Below are positions 34,994 to 43,723 of a DNA stretch of 64,000 nt, in pieces. This DNA is from CAYXSX01 sp964467925 (GTDB lineage: Bacteria > Pseudomonadota > Alphaproteobacteria > Micavibrionales > Micavibrionaceae). The notes under the pieces are model-generated. The model was not told the origin of the DNA, searched no databases, and saw only the letters and a program-made list of their open reading frames with translations. Both the position numbers and the translations under genes were made by a program. Each line of letters begins with the position of its first letter. Positions within the stretch are counted from its first letter, which is position 1. Location: NCBI GenBank assembly GCA_964467925.1, contig CAYXSX010000002.1, positions 1 through 64,000 on the forward strand. The letters run 5' to 3'.

Positions 34994-35686
34994 TCAAGCA
35001 CTCTGTTTCCACAGCGGGTCTTTGAGTTTTTCAAGGAGAGCGCTGTGCGCTTCAAGCTCTTCCGCGCTTACGGCGAAAATGCGCGGTTCGCGGAATTTAC
35101 GGCTGGCGCGCCGCGCCGCGCTTTGCGCTTCCTCATCGGCCTTGGCGTTGGCCGCCAGCCCTAGCCCATGCTGCCGCCCGCCCAGAAGCTCAAGATACAC
35201 TTCGGCCAGCAATTCACAGTCCAGCAAAGCGCCGTGATAGGTGCGGCTGGAATTATCAATCTCGAACCGGCGGCAAAGCGCATCCAGCGAGGCCGGAGAG
35301 CCGGGGAATTTGCGCCGCGCCATGCCCAGTGTATCGACTACGCTCCCCCACGGAAGGGCCTTATGCCCGACCAGTTTGAGCTCCCAGTTCAGGAATTTCA
35401 TATCGAACTCTGCGTTATGGATGACAAGTTTGGAATCGGCGCCGATAAATTCCAGAAACTCGCTATACACTTCAGAAAATACAGGTTTATCAGCCAGAAA
35501 TTCGTTGGTAATGCCGTGAACGGCCACCGCCTCGGCGGGAACTTCGCGCTCCGGATTGATATAAAGCTGTAACGTGCGCCCTGTGGGCAAGTGATTAAAC
35601 AGCTCCACCGCGCCGATCTCGACGATCTTATCGCCCATCTCCGGGTTCATTCCGGTCGTTTCGGTATCGAGTACGATTTCTCTCAT
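34994..35686 (-). CDS. dnaQ: DNA polymerase III epsilon subunit (proofreading exonuclease)
   Basis: This 230-residue DEDDh exonuclease has Exo I DTETTG (Asp7, Glu9), NAEFDMKFLN in Exo II, and YHGALLDCELLAEVY with the His/Asp pair of Exo III. It removes mispaired bases during replication as part of the polymerase core. The C-terminal tail (about 175-230) would bind the alpha subunit. It is part of the conserved ppsR-to-mltA cluster; an orphan gene separates it from coaE. Confidence 0.95.
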   Translation of the reverse strand: MREIVLDTETTGMNPEMGDKIVEIGAVELFNHLPTGRTLQLYINPEREVPAEAVAVHGITNEFLADKPVFSEVYSEFLEFIGADSKLVIHNAEFDMKFLNWELKLVGHKALPWGSVVDTLGMARRKFPGSPASLDALCRRFEIDNSSRTYHGALLDCELLAEVYLELLGGRQHGLGLAANAKADEEAQSAARRASRKFREPRIFAVSAEELEAHSALLEKLKDPLWKQSA

Positions 35687-35782
35687 AATTTTTTCACTTT
35701 CCCCGCCATCATAGCGATTTTAGCATCCCGGACTATTATTTTATTATTTACATATTTTAAAACTGTGGATACAGTGCGCCCC

Positions 35783-36505
35783 ATGTCGCATGAAATCAAA
35801 AAAGCGTTGAAAAAAATTTTTGAAACGCGCGTCGTAAACGACCGACCCCTTACCGATGAGGGTTTCGGCTTCGAGATTACTTTGCAGGGCCGGGGAACCG
35901 TAAGCATCTCTCCCGCCTTTAGAAGCGCTGCAGCCGCGAATTTAAAAGCAATCGTGAGAGAGTGCGGCGTTCTGGTTATCCGGAGAGCCTATGTTGGAAT
36001 GCTTGCCACCCACCACGCCAGTATCGGGGTTAATGAGCGCGGCAAGCTGGCACAAGATCCGTTTCATATTGACGATAAAAAACTTGATCCCGATGCAGAG
36101 CCCAAAGTTACTGCCCTTTACGGCGAAAATTTTACAGAGCGCGCCGTGCCGACCTTTTATGCGCGGGCGTGCGATGTTAAGGACGCCATTATCGGGCTAT
36201 CCTGCAATCCTGCTCTTAACCACGCCTCCAATGTTGCCGAAGCGCTGGCTATCATGGCCGCTCCGGGCTACTGTTTTAGCCTTGCAGAAAGCGAGCAAGT
36301 GCCGCGAAGAGTTGTCCATGAGCATTATCCTGAATTTACCCGCTCAGTCTTTGACGCTATTCCCCCCGGGAAAAAATACGCCCATTACTGGCAGGCCGGT
36401 GAGTACGCTGTCGTCCTGCATCCAAACGACAGGTTGCACATTGTGCACGGAAGGCCGGAAAGCACTACAGATACGCGCCCCCAATTGGCCGCTGTCCTGT
36501 TCTAG
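35783..36505 (+). CDS. Probable Fe(II)/2-oxoglutarate-dependent oxygenase (TauD/TfdA-like)
   Basis: 240 residues from the ATG at 35783; a longer frame from 35591 would run into dnaQ and reads as antisense. The facial-triad pattern is visible: FHIDD gives His95 and Asp97, and LHPNDRLHIVHGRPE gives a distal His222 with Arg224. PKVTALYGENFTERAVPTFYA between them fits the family core. Substrate unknown. It sits between coaE and dnaQ, which are normally adjacent, and its stop is 2 bp from the coaE stop. The assignment is by motif only. Confidence 0.5.
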   Translation: MSHEIKKALKKIFETRVVNDRPLTDEGFGFEITLQGRGTVSISPAFRSAAAANLKAIVRECGVLVIRRAYVGMLATHHASIGVNERGKLAQDPFHIDDKKLDPDAEPKVTALYGENFTERAVPTFYARACDVKDAIIGLSCNPALNHASNVAEALAIMAAPGYCFSLAESEQVPRRVVHEHYPEFTRSVFDAIPPGKKYAHYWQAGEYAVVLHPNDRLHIVHGRPESTTDTRPQLAAVLF

Positions 36506-36507
36506 AG

Positions 36508-37842
36508 CTAAAGCCCGATACTCTCCAACCACTCGTTAAAAAACGCCCGCGCCTGTTTCTTAAGTATCTCGGAGTTTTTAGATGTTTCCTCGCGAAGCGG
36601 CCCCAGCGGCACTTCCGCGTTCGGCCCTGTCACCTCATCGACCAGCCCGACAAACCATTCCTGCAACAAGCCCTCGGTAACTTCCGGATGGCATTGCAGC
36701 GCCAGCACATTTTTGCCCCATGAAAATGCCTGATGCTTGTATTGCGCGGAGGAGGCCAGCAACGTCGCGCCATCCGGCAAATCAAACGTATCGCCATGCC
36801 AGTGGAACATATTGGTTTTTTGAGGGGCTAAATGCTCCAGCGCCGTGCCCTTGGCCGCATCTAAAATGGTCAGCGGGTGCCAGCCGCGCTCCTTGCCATT
36901 CGCACCTTTATACACGTCCACACCCAGCGCTTTGGCGATAATCTGGCCGCCCAGACAAATCCCGAACGTGGGCAAATCTTTTTCCACACGCGCTTTTGTG
37001 GCATCTATCACCTTTTGCAGGAAAGGAAAATCTTCTGTCTGGTAAACGCCGCAGGGCCCGCCCATGATGGCCAGCAAATCAGGTTCCAGCGGGTCGATAT
37101 CGTCAAAATTCCCGCGCGCGGTGTTAAAGTACTGAAATTCAAAATCACGCCCCCACAGCACTTCTTCCAGAGAGCCAAAGGACTCCTGATGCATATGGCG
37201 AAATACGATGGCTTTTTTCTTATTCATGGCTTTTTTGGCTCTTATTTCTTGCAGTGCCGCTACAAGGCTTTTCCGCGTTTCGGCCAGATTAAGCCCTGTC
37301 GGGATCACGTAATCGGCCTTTGCACATTTTTCAGCATTCGGCATTTGCCGTGACAGGATAGCATGAAATTTTTCTTCCGTCATACCGGGGCGCTCCAGAA
37401 CGCGGGCGCGCTGCACATGGGCGGGCGCGCTTACCACAATCGTATAATCCATGCGGTTTTCCGCCCCTGTTTCGAATAAAAGCGGAATATCCAGAACGGC
37501 CAGATCCTTCTTTGCCCCGCGCTGAAATTTTAAAAATTCCTGCTGAGACTCTCTGACCAGTGGATGGATGATAGACTCCAAAAGTTCACGCTTATTTTCA
37601 TCGTTAAAAACGACCTTGCCCAATTCGCTGCGAATAATAGTTTTGGTTTTACGGTCATAGATTTGCGGGTATTTGAAATAGGGAAATGCTTCCACCACGC
37701 CCCTCTCCCCCGCGCCGCCACGGGATAGCAATTCATGCACGCAGGCATCGGAATCGTGAACCGGAATGCCCATATCCACCAGCATAGCCGCCAGCGTGGA
37801 TTTTCCCATTCCTATAGAGCCCGTTAAGCCCAATACGATCAT
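36508..37842 (-). CDS. coaE: Dephospho-CoA kinase fused to a class I glutamine amidotransferase
   Basis: 444 residues in one uninterrupted frame. Residues 1-200 are CoaE, with the P-loop TGSIGMGKST (7-16), DSDACVHELL, and DIPLLFETG. CoaE phosphorylates dephospho-CoA in the last step of CoA synthesis. Residues 206-444 form a GATase1 domain with GICLGG (nucleophile Cys296), HWHGDTF and CHPEVTE (His385, Glu387), close to the GMP synthase-like subgroup. An ATG at codon 206 opens the second part, but no clear ribosome-binding site precedes it. Either a true fusion or two proteins from one frame. I know no standard CoaE with this extension. Confidence 0.85.
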   Translation of the reverse strand: MIVLGLTGSIGMGKSTLAAMLVDMGIPVHDSDACVHELLSRGGAGERGVVEAFPYFKYPQIYDRKTKTIIRSELGKVVFNDENKRELLESIIHPLVRESQQEFLKFQRGAKKDLAVLDIPLLFETGAENRMDYTIVVSAPAHVQRARVLERPGMTEEKFHAILSRQMPNAEKCAKADYVIPTGLNLAETRKSLVAALQEIRAKKAMNKKKAIVFRHMHQESFGSLEEVLWGRDFEFQYFNTARGNFDDIDPLEPDLLAIMGGPCGVYQTEDFPFLQKVIDATKARVEKDLPTFGICLGGQIIAKALGVDVYKGANGKERGWHPLTILDAAKGTALEHLAPQKTNMFHWHGDTFDLPDGATLLASSAQYKHQAFSWGKNVLALQCHPEVTEGLLQEWFVGLVDEVTGPNAEVPLGPLREETSKNSEILKKQARAFFNEWLESIGL

Positions 37843-37864
37843 GATTTAAGCCCTGTTTAAAATT

Positions 37865-37940
37865 AACCACGAAATGCACGAAAATACACGAAACACCTTT
37901 TTATATAAAAAATTTCGCGCTCTTCGTGTCTTTCGTGGTT
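37865..37940. repeat. Long inverted repeat between coaE and aroE
   Basis: AACCACGAAA (37865-37874) and TTTCGTGGTT (37931-37940) form perfect 10-bp arms, with further pairing of GCACGAA against TTCGTGT inside. A large hairpin results. Elements of the form AACCACGAA...TTCGTGGTT are dispersed in many bacterial genomes. It ends at the aroE stop codon. Confidence 0.75.
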
Positions 37941-38758
37941 CATAAAATTTTCTCCCGCAATTCCGGCGTTACGTCCGGCATAATACCAAACCACGCCTGA
38001 AAAGCCGGACGCGCCTGATGAAGCAGCATCCCGATCCCTGTCACTGTCTTATTACCGCGAGATTTAGCCTGTACCAGCAAATCCGTTTCCAGCGGCGTGT
38101 AAATAATATCCGTCACCAATCCATGCTGCGGCAAAAGCGATAAATCAATCTCCAGCGGTGCCCGCCCCTTCATACCCAGCGCCGTCGTATTCACAAGAAG
38201 TGCAGCATTTTTCAGCACCTCATCGCGGCTGTCCCACGGCGCAATAGTAACGCGATCCGGCGCTATGCATGACCCCTTGATGACTTCCGCCTTTGAGGCC
38301 GTGCGGTTACAAATGATTACTTCCGGCGCGTCCTCTTGTAGCAACCCGTGGATCACGGCGCGGCTTGCACCACCCGCGCCCAGCACCACCGCCGCGCCGC
38401 TATCAAAGCGGAATTCCGGCTCCTCACTTTTGATATTATGAATGAACCCGAACACATCGGTATTGGTGCCGATCAGCTTGCCACCTTTGATTTGAACCGT
38501 GTTCACCGCACCGATCTGATGCGCCGTTTCACCCAGTTCATCGCAAAGCTCATAAATCGCTTCCTTATGCGGAATGGTCACATTAAAACCGGCAAAACCA
38601 TCATTAACCAGCCTTGCCACATCTTCTTCCAAAGTCTCGCAAGGGATATCGACGGCCTCATACGACCCCTCCAATCCATGCTGCGCAATCCAGTAATTAT
38701 GGATCAGCGGCGATTTGCTGTGCGATATAGGATGCCCGATAACCCCGGCCTTAATCAT
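37940..38758 (-). CDS. aroE: Shikimate dehydrogenase
   Basis: This 272-residue, NADPH-dependent enzyme of the aromatic amino-acid pathway has substrate-binding HSKSPLIHNYW, catalytic Lys in NVTIPHKE, GAGGASRAVI for the nucleotide, and NTTALGM. Full length. Its start overlaps the maf stop by 8 bp, so it is translated with maf and ppsR. Confidence 0.95.
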   Translation of the reverse strand: MIKAGVIGHPISHSKSPLIHNYWIAQHGLEGSYEAVDIPCETLEEDVARLVNDGFAGFNVTIPHKEAIYELCDELGETAHQIGAVNTVQIKGGKLIGTNTDVFGFIHNIKSEEPEFRFDSGAAVVLGAGGASRAVIHGLLQEDAPEVIICNRTASKAEVIKGSCIAPDRVTIAPWDSRDEVLKNAALLVNTTALGMKGRAPLEIDLSLLPQHGLVTDIIYTPLETDLLVQAKSRGNKTVTGIGMLLHQARPAFQAWFGIMPDVTPELREKIL

Positions 38759-39338
38759 AGGTAACCCCTTCCTCTTTCAACCGCCCCAAAAGCGGCAATA
38801 ACGGCATTCCCAGCACGGTAAAATAATCGCCCTCTATGCGTTCAAACAGCCATGATCCATGAGATTCCAGTTCATAACCGCCCACAGCACGGGTCAGCGC
38901 TTCGCCTGCTTTTGCTGCATAATCCTGCAAAAAATTTTCATCGAGCCCCCTCATATGCAATTTTACCTCATCACTATGCGACCAGATAATCTCGCTTCCT
39001 TTCGCCAGCGCCACGGCGGAAATGAGGCGGTGCGTTTTGCCGGAAAGGCGGCGCAGTTTCTCCAGCGCCTCGTTTTTATCGCCCGCCTTGGAAAATATCT
39101 CACCCTCCATCTCCAGCACCTGATCCCCGCCGATCACCAGCGCGTCAGCATTTTGCGCCGATACCGCGAGCGCCTTTGCCCGCGCCAGTTCGAATGCTTT
39201 TTGTTGCGGTGATTTGGCCGGGTCGTTCTGAATGATACTTTCATCGATATCTGCCGGAATAACATCGAACACCAGCCCCGCCCCGCGCAGCATACCCGCG
39301 CGCGCCTTACTCCCCGATGCCAGTATCAGGCGGATCAT
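38751..39338 (-). CDS. maf: Maf-family nucleoside-triphosphate pyrophosphatase
   Basis: 195 residues. LASGSKARAGMLRGAGL at the start is the Maf signature, followed by GGDQVLEMEGEIF. Maf proteins hydrolyse non-standard or modified nucleotides such as methylated UTP or dTTP. It overlaps ppsR by 4 bp and aroE by 8 bp. Caulobacter has the same three in this order. Confidence 0.93.
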   Translation of the reverse strand: MIRLILASGSKARAGMLRGAGLVFDVIPADIDESIIQNDPAKSPQQKAFELARAKALAVSAQNADALVIGGDQVLEMEGEIFSKAGDKNEALEKLRRLSGKTHRLISAVALAKGSEIIWSHSDEVKLHMRGLDENFLQDYAAKAGEALTRAVGGYELESHGSWLFERIEGDYFTVLGMPLLPLLGRLKEEGVTYD

Positions 39339-40201
39339 TCATCCCCCATCAGTTCAAAGTCCTCTCTATGACTCTGCAATATCGCCATAATCTCCGCCGC
39401 CGTTTCCTCTACCGATCGCTTGGTCACGTCGATCACCGGCCAGTTATGCTTGGAGAATAATTTCCGCGCCTTGCGCACTTCCTCCTCGATACGTTCCTCA
39501 TCCAGATATTCGTTTTCAGCCAGCCCGTCGCCCTCGCCGTTTTCATCGGCCTTAAGGCGCGTGCGCCGCACCTGCGCCAGACGTTTGGGCGATTCCGTCA
39601 AACCCACATAAAGCGGGTGCTCGTGCTTGAACACCTCTTCGGGAATTTTCACCCCGGGCACGAGGGGGATATTTGCCGCCTTGATCCCCCGGCGCGCCAG
39701 ATAGACCGATGTCGGTGTCTTGGATGTGCGCGATACGCCCACCAGAATGACATCGGCCTTTTCGATCCCCGCATGGCGCTTGCCGTCGTCGTAATGCATG
39801 GCGAAGTCGATAGCCGCCACGCGCCGGAAATAAGCGTCGTCCAGCGCGTGTTGAAGGCCCGGAACCCTCTGCGCCCGCAGGCCGAGATAGGAGGAAAGGC
39901 TGCGGATAATCGGGTCCAGCACGGGCACGCACGGCACGCCCAGCGCCTCGCATTTATCCTGCAACGCTTTACGCATTTTCCGGTCCACCATGGTGAAAAT
40001 CACCGGACCCGGATTTTGCTCGATCCGCTCGATTACGCGGGCCAGCTGGCGCTCCGTGCGGATAAGCGGCCAGAATTTTTGCACCGGCTCGATATCCTCG
40101 AACTGCGCCAGACAGGCGCGGGCAAGACCCAGCAACGTCGTTCCAGTCGCGTCGGAAACAAGGTGCAGGTGGAATTTATGATGATCCTCGTGGTCTGTCA
40201 T
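39335..40201 (-). CDS. ppsR: Pyruvate,phosphate dikinase regulatory protein (PSRP/DUF299)
   Basis: 288 residues. FHLHLVSDATGTTLLGLARA at the start and the P-loop-like GVSRTSKTPTSVYLA (about 154-168) identify the bifunctional kinase/phosphorylase that switches PPDK or PEP synthase off and on. The closing SVEETAAEIM is also typical. In Caulobacter and Rickettsia this gene lies next to the replication origin. It leads the ppsR-maf-aroE run. Confidence 0.94.
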   Translation of the reverse strand: MTDHEDHHKFHLHLVSDATGTTLLGLARACLAQFEDIEPVQKFWPLIRTERQLARVIERIEQNPGPVIFTMVDRKMRKALQDKCEALGVPCVPVLDPIIRSLSSYLGLRAQRVPGLQHALDDAYFRRVAAIDFAMHYDDGKRHAGIEKADVILVGVSRTSKTPTSVYLARRGIKAANIPLVPGVKIPEEVFKHEHPLYVGLTESPKRLAQVRRTRLKADENGEGDGLAENEYLDEERIEEEVRKARKLFSKHNWPVIDVTKRSVEETAAEIMAILQSHREDFELMGDE

Positions 40202-40237
40202 GGCGCTATCCTAGACCAATTCACGAAGAAGTGTAAA

Positions 40238-40327
40238 CGTCATTGCGAGCCAAAGGCGAAGCAATCTCGGGGGCTAGAGCGCCATTACTAGATTGCCGCG
40301 TCGGACTTTGCCCTCCTCGCAATGACG
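40238..40327. repeat. Palindromic repeat of the CGTCATTGCGAG type, copy 1
   Basis: Perfect 12-bp arms CGTCATTGCGAG and CTCGCAATGACG, with GCAATCTCG / AGATTGC pairing inside. The same element occurs at 63671-63756. It fills most of the gap between ppsR and the paralogue pair and may act as a transcript end or as a small non-autonomous mobile element. Confidence 0.85.
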
Positions 40328-40334
40328 TGATTGA

Positions 40335-41540
40335 TTACTCCCCCATCTCCTCCGGGAAAATTTTCGCCGCCAAAGACGCATTGCGGAAGGAAACGCCGCC
40401 GCGATAGGTCAGGTCTTTGTCCTGCAGAATTTGCATGAAATGCGCCTGATTGATGGGATCGCACAGCCCGGCGTAAAGCGGCCCGTGCAGGATTTCATCG
40501 CCCATACCCTGCAGATAGGCACGCCGGTCCGGCTGGCAGGATAAAACCTCGATATCGCGGGCGCGGATTTTACGCTCGCCGATTTCCTCGCCCGCTTCCA
40601 GAACCTCGTCCATGAACTCGAGGCTGCGGTGATCGCAAAGATTGACGCGGTCTTCGCTGGCGAACCACTGCACAAAAGCGTGGCGCATGGCCATGCCGCT
40701 GAACCCGGCGGAGGGGTCGCGGTCGAGATAATTCGAAAACGCCATGGCGATATCGCCGTTTTCCGTGCCGATCACATGGCGCCAGACATCGTTATACCCT
40801 TCGCTCCGCAGCTCCCACGCCACCAGAACCGACATCACATCAATATCGGCGGCGCGTACGCGCTCAAGCATCAAAAGGCTTTCGGCATCAAAACCGGGGA
40901 AGGAGCCATAACGGCGGTCCTGCCAGATATCGCGCAAAGCGCGGGAAAGGGCGACCATAAGCTGATGCTGGAAATATCCCGAACGGCCGATGCCTTCGGC
41001 GCTCATGCTGTAATTATGCAGGTAAATCGTGCGACGCGGCATGTCGATAAAGAAATCCTCGCCGTTATCGCTGCTTTCTTGCAAATCGACAAGGCCCAGA
41101 TGCCATTCGTAATCTGCAGCCTCCATGATCATGGCGCGCGCGGTGGGGCTGGCGCAAACAAGCTGGAGCGTCAGGCCCAGAATGTCGCGGTCGGTGCGAA
41201 GGGCGTTACCCTCCACTTCGATGGAATCGAGCAAAAGCAAACCATAGCGGGCCGGGTAATCATTCCCGCCGCTGGTTGCCGTTAAATCATATTCTTTCTG
41301 GGACACCGGACGCTCCGTGGATAGGCGCGCCTTGTTCTTGCCCTCGGTGTAATCGATTTTCAACGCAGTATCCCCTTTCTGATCTAGATCAATCTCCAGG
41401 TCCGCGGCGTAAATATACGACATTTTGGGTACTGGAGTCACCCCCGGGGTTTTTGCGCCCTTTTCGCGCAAGGCGGGTGATTGGTTGTTGTTGGAAAAGC
41501 GTGATGACGTTGCCGTCGTGGTCGGTGTTTTTTGCGTCAT
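40335..41540 (-). CDS. Paralogue 2 of an overlapping pair, possible degenerate metallopeptidase
   Basis: 401 residues from the ATG at 41540, weakly supported by AAGG upstream. An ATG at 41423 (MSYIYAAD) gives a smaller overlap with paralogue 1 and is a real alternative; the frame stays open to 41630. The core (DVMSVLVAWELRSEGYNDVW, then SGMAMRHAFVQWFASEDRV) clearly matches paralogue 1. QLMVALSRALRDIWQD occupies the place where related proteins may carry an HExxH zinc helix, but the His and Glu are missing here. Cytosolic by appearance. Function unknown. Confidence 0.65.
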   Translation of the reverse strand: MTQKTPTTTATSSRFSNNNQSPALREKGAKTPGVTPVPKMSYIYAADLEIDLDQKGDTALKIDYTEGKNKARLSTERPVSQKEYDLTATSGGNDYPARYGLLLLDSIEVEGNALRTDRDILGLTLQLVCASPTARAMIMEAADYEWHLGLVDLQESSDNGEDFFIDMPRRTIYLHNYSMSAEGIGRSGYFQHQLMVALSRALRDIWQDRRYGSFPGFDAESLLMLERVRAADIDVMSVLVAWELRSEGYNDVWRHVIGTENGDIAMAFSNYLDRDPSAGFSGMAMRHAFVQWFASEDRVNLCDHRSLEFMDEVLEAGEEIGERKIRARDIEVLSCQPDRRAYLQGMGDEILHGPLYAGLCDPINQAHFMQILQDKDLTYRGGVSFRNASLAAKIFPEEMGE

Positions 41541-42714
41541 GGTGCAAGGCCTTATCTGTGGGGTTTTTGCCCTGACGAATGTCAGAGGCAGGAGAGAACT
41601 CACCGGCTTGCAATTCATGTTCCGTTTCACGAAACGTGCGTTCGAATTTGATAAACCACAGGAAATTCGCGTTAGAGCGGTCCCTTACATCGGTAAAAAC
41701 GGGATCGTCCATAATGGCCGCGGCATGACCGGACAGGTAATTTTTGCCGAACGGCATCTCGCCCAATGCGGCAATAAGTGTCGGAGCGACCGATTTGGCA
41801 GCCTCTTCCTTGTCAAATACATAACCCTGATAATCGGCCAGCATATGCTGGATCAGCTTGCGGTCTTCGGCGCGGCAGCGTTCGGACAGGAACCAGCCTT
41901 CGAATACGGCCGTAGAAGCCTGACCGTTATTGATCGTACGGAAATCAAGAAACGCCTCGCGCGCAAAGGCTCTCGCCAGATCGCCCATGGTGGAATTCTC
42001 TACCCGTTCCCAAACGTCTTTTTGTCCGGCAAGCTGAAGCTCCCATGCAATCCGCACCATGGATGCGGCAAGGTCGGCACACTGCGCGCGGTTAACAAGA
42101 ACCGCACTGTCCGGGTGGAACATCATCGGATTGATCAGCGCGCCGGAGCGGTGCTGCTGGTGACGGCGCAACTCGCGCGCGGTCAGCAAAATCTGATCGA
42201 TCGTCTCAAGCTGCGGGTTAATCAAAATCTTGCCGCTGGAACGTTCGTAAGACGCCGTGCCCACCTGTCCGCTATAGGCAAGCTCGATATTATGCTCTTC
42301 CGCAAGGTCCATATAGGCGCCGGCAAGGCGGCTTATGCGCAATGTCTTGATAAGGTCTTTCAGAGCCCTCTCGGAAATTTCCGTTTTTGCGGCTTCGGAT
42401 GCGATAAATCCTGCATTTTCCTGAAATGCCGTAATCTTGTCGGCGCTGCTTACCGCTTCGCCGGAGGAATATCTGTCATAGGCCTGTATGCTTTGCGCGA
42501 GTGTCAAAAGTTCGCTCTCCAGTGCTTGCATGTCCAGCGGGTCGAAACAACCCTCTTCTTCTTCCAGTGCGCCTTCGAAATCCATGTAAAACAAGGGCTC
42601 TTCGCCGATAATGGTGCATGCCACGGGCTGCGTGTTGTTAATCGTATAGGCGACACGGCATACGCGCGCCGCGCCTGAAACGTTCCCGAACATGTTTTCA
42701 AATGTGTTGCTCAT
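41389..42714 (-). CDS. Paralogue 1 of an overlapping pair, unknown function
   Basis: 441 residues, no signal. It shares with the next gene the stretch ASMVRIAWELQLAGQKDVWE, then FEGWFLSERCRAEDRKLIQ and YLSGHAAAIMDDPVFTDV. LLTARELRRHQQHRSG (about 195-210) looks like a degenerate zinc-peptidase helix (a HELRHxWQ-type motif without its first His). The C-terminus NVVYLRRGPGD repeats a nearby NVITLFQQQP. Its last 150 bases also encode the start of the next gene in another frame if that start is right. Position beside the ancestral origin region makes it of interest. Confidence 0.65.
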   Translation of the reverse strand: MSNTFENMFGNVSGAARVCRVAYTINNTQPVACTIIGEEPLFYMDFEGALEEEEGCFDPLDMQALESELLTLAQSIQAYDRYSSGEAVSSADKITAFQENAGFIASEAAKTEISERALKDLIKTLRISRLAGAYMDLAEEHNIELAYSGQVGTASYERSSGKILINPQLETIDQILLTARELRRHQQHRSGALINPMMFHPDSAVLVNRAQCADLAASMVRIAWELQLAGQKDVWERVENSTMGDLARAFAREAFLDFRTINNGQASTAVFEGWFLSERCRAEDRKLIQHMLADYQGYVFDKEEAAKSVAPTLIAALGEMPFGKNYLSGHAAAIMDDPVFTDVRDRSNANFLWFIKFERTFRETEHELQAGEFSPASDIRQGKNPTDKALHHDAKNTDHDGNVITLFQQQPITRLARKGRKNPGGDSSTQNVVYLRRGPGD

Positions 42715-43020
42715 AACCCCGAACCAATCTGTTTTTTATTATTGTCCCTAACTCGTCCCTAAAGCCGCCAGAAGGACGGTACATATTTATTATGACGGTT
42801 AGACGTTAAGGATTTCCTACTCGAATATAGAAAATATGAAGTTTTTTAACGCCTGTTTTAATAATAAAAACAAAGTGATAGAGTATTAATTTACATAACT
42901 AAATAAAAATTTTTCGGTTTTTTTAAAGCGCATGATAAAAAATCTGGAATTTTTGCAGATAAATTCAAGGGAAAAGGACAAGCAGGTGACTTAATTCCCG
43001 TTTTAGGCTAGAAAATACAT
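42715..43020. other. AT-rich intergenic region between paralogue 1 and hemJ
   Basis: 306 bp, divergent on both sides, strongly AT-rich from 42835 to 42960. TTAA-N8-TTAA occurs at 42846-42861. No DnaA box fitting TTWTNCACA was found, and no gene. It likely holds the promoters of both flanking genes. Confidence 0.4.
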
Positions 43021-43467
43021 ATGCAACACGAGCTTCTTTCCCATTATGACTGGCTACGCGCGATCCACCTGATCGCCGTAATGTCATGGATGGCGGGCAT
43101 GCTTTATTTGCCGCGGCTTTTCGTCTATCACGTCGATGTGAAAAAGGGCTCCACACAATCGGAAACATTTAAGGTGATGGAGCGCCGTCTGCTTAAATTC
43201 ATCATAAATCCGGCAATGATCGTGACTTGGCTGGCGGGGCTGTCCCTGCTTTACGCCAATCCGGCGCTGTTATCAGAAGGCTGGATGCACGCCAAGCTGC
43301 TTTTCGTGGTGCTGATGAGCGCCGCTCACGGGGTTTTCGCCCGCCATACCCGCAAATTCGCAAATGATGCCAATACCAGATCGGCAAAATATTTCCGCAT
43401 CTGGAACGAAGTTCCCACCGTCCTGATGATCCTGATCGTGATCATGGCGGTGGTGGAGCCTTTTTAA
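43021..43467 (+). CDS. hemJ: Protoporphyrinogen oxidase HemJ
   Basis: 148 residues with four membrane helices. The HemJ signature is present: a conserved His in AIHLIAVMSWMAGMLYLPRL and the Lys in WMHAKLLFVV. HemJ oxidises protoporphyrinogen IX to protoporphyrin IX in the inner membrane, the step before ferrochelatase (hemH, also here). In many alphaproteobacteria the order is hemE-hemH-hemJ-rho; here hemJ-rho is separated from hemE-hemH by two minus-strand genes. Confidence 0.92.
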   Translation: MQHELLSHYDWLRAIHLIAVMSWMAGMLYLPRLFVYHVDVKKGSTQSETFKVMERRLLKFIINPAMIVTWLAGLSLLYANPALLSEGWMHAKLLFVVLMSAAHGVFARHTRKFANDANTRSAKYFRIWNEVPTVLMILIVIMAVVEPF

Positions 43468-43505
43468 GGCCTGATGAATTATAATTATATAGTAAATATA
43501 AATGC

Positions 43506-43534
43506 TTGACTTGGGGCTTCGGGCTTTCTATAAA
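43506..43534 (+). promoter_or_regulatory. Sigma-70-type promoter of rho
   Basis: TTGACT (43506-43511), 17 bp, TATAAA (43529-43534). It leaves a leader of over 220 nt before the rho ATG at 43769. Confidence 0.65.
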
Positions 43535-43695
43535 GAAGGTGTCTTATAAAGAATCCATGACATTAAATTATGGTTTTGCGTTTGGAGCTGTGGCCCCGCA
43601 CGGGTTAGGTAGGATCTGAATATCCCGCAAACTGCGTCTTGTAAGGCAATTAACGTTATTCCAGAAAACTTAAGAAGAGACTTTTTCAAACCCGC

Positions 43696-43723
43696 ATTTA
43701 AACACGCGAAAAAGCGTTTAAAT
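43696..43723 (+). promoter_or_regulatory. Hairpin in the rho leader
   Basis: ATTTAAAC (43696-43703) and GTTTAAAT (43716-43723) are perfect 8-bp arms around a 12-nt loop, 46 nt before the rho start. Long rho leaders are where Rho represses its own synthesis in other bacteria; whether this hairpin takes part is inference. Confidence 0.45.

Noticed and set aside
35591..35782. Longer start for the oxygenase-like gene
   Set aside because: The extra 64 codons overlap dnaQ on the other strand and the upstream gap, have no ribosome-binding site, and add no family sequence.
41425..42678. Plus-strand frame of 417 codons opposite paralogue 1
   Set aside because: Fully antisense to a gene with a recognisable paralogue; composition typical of a shadow frame.
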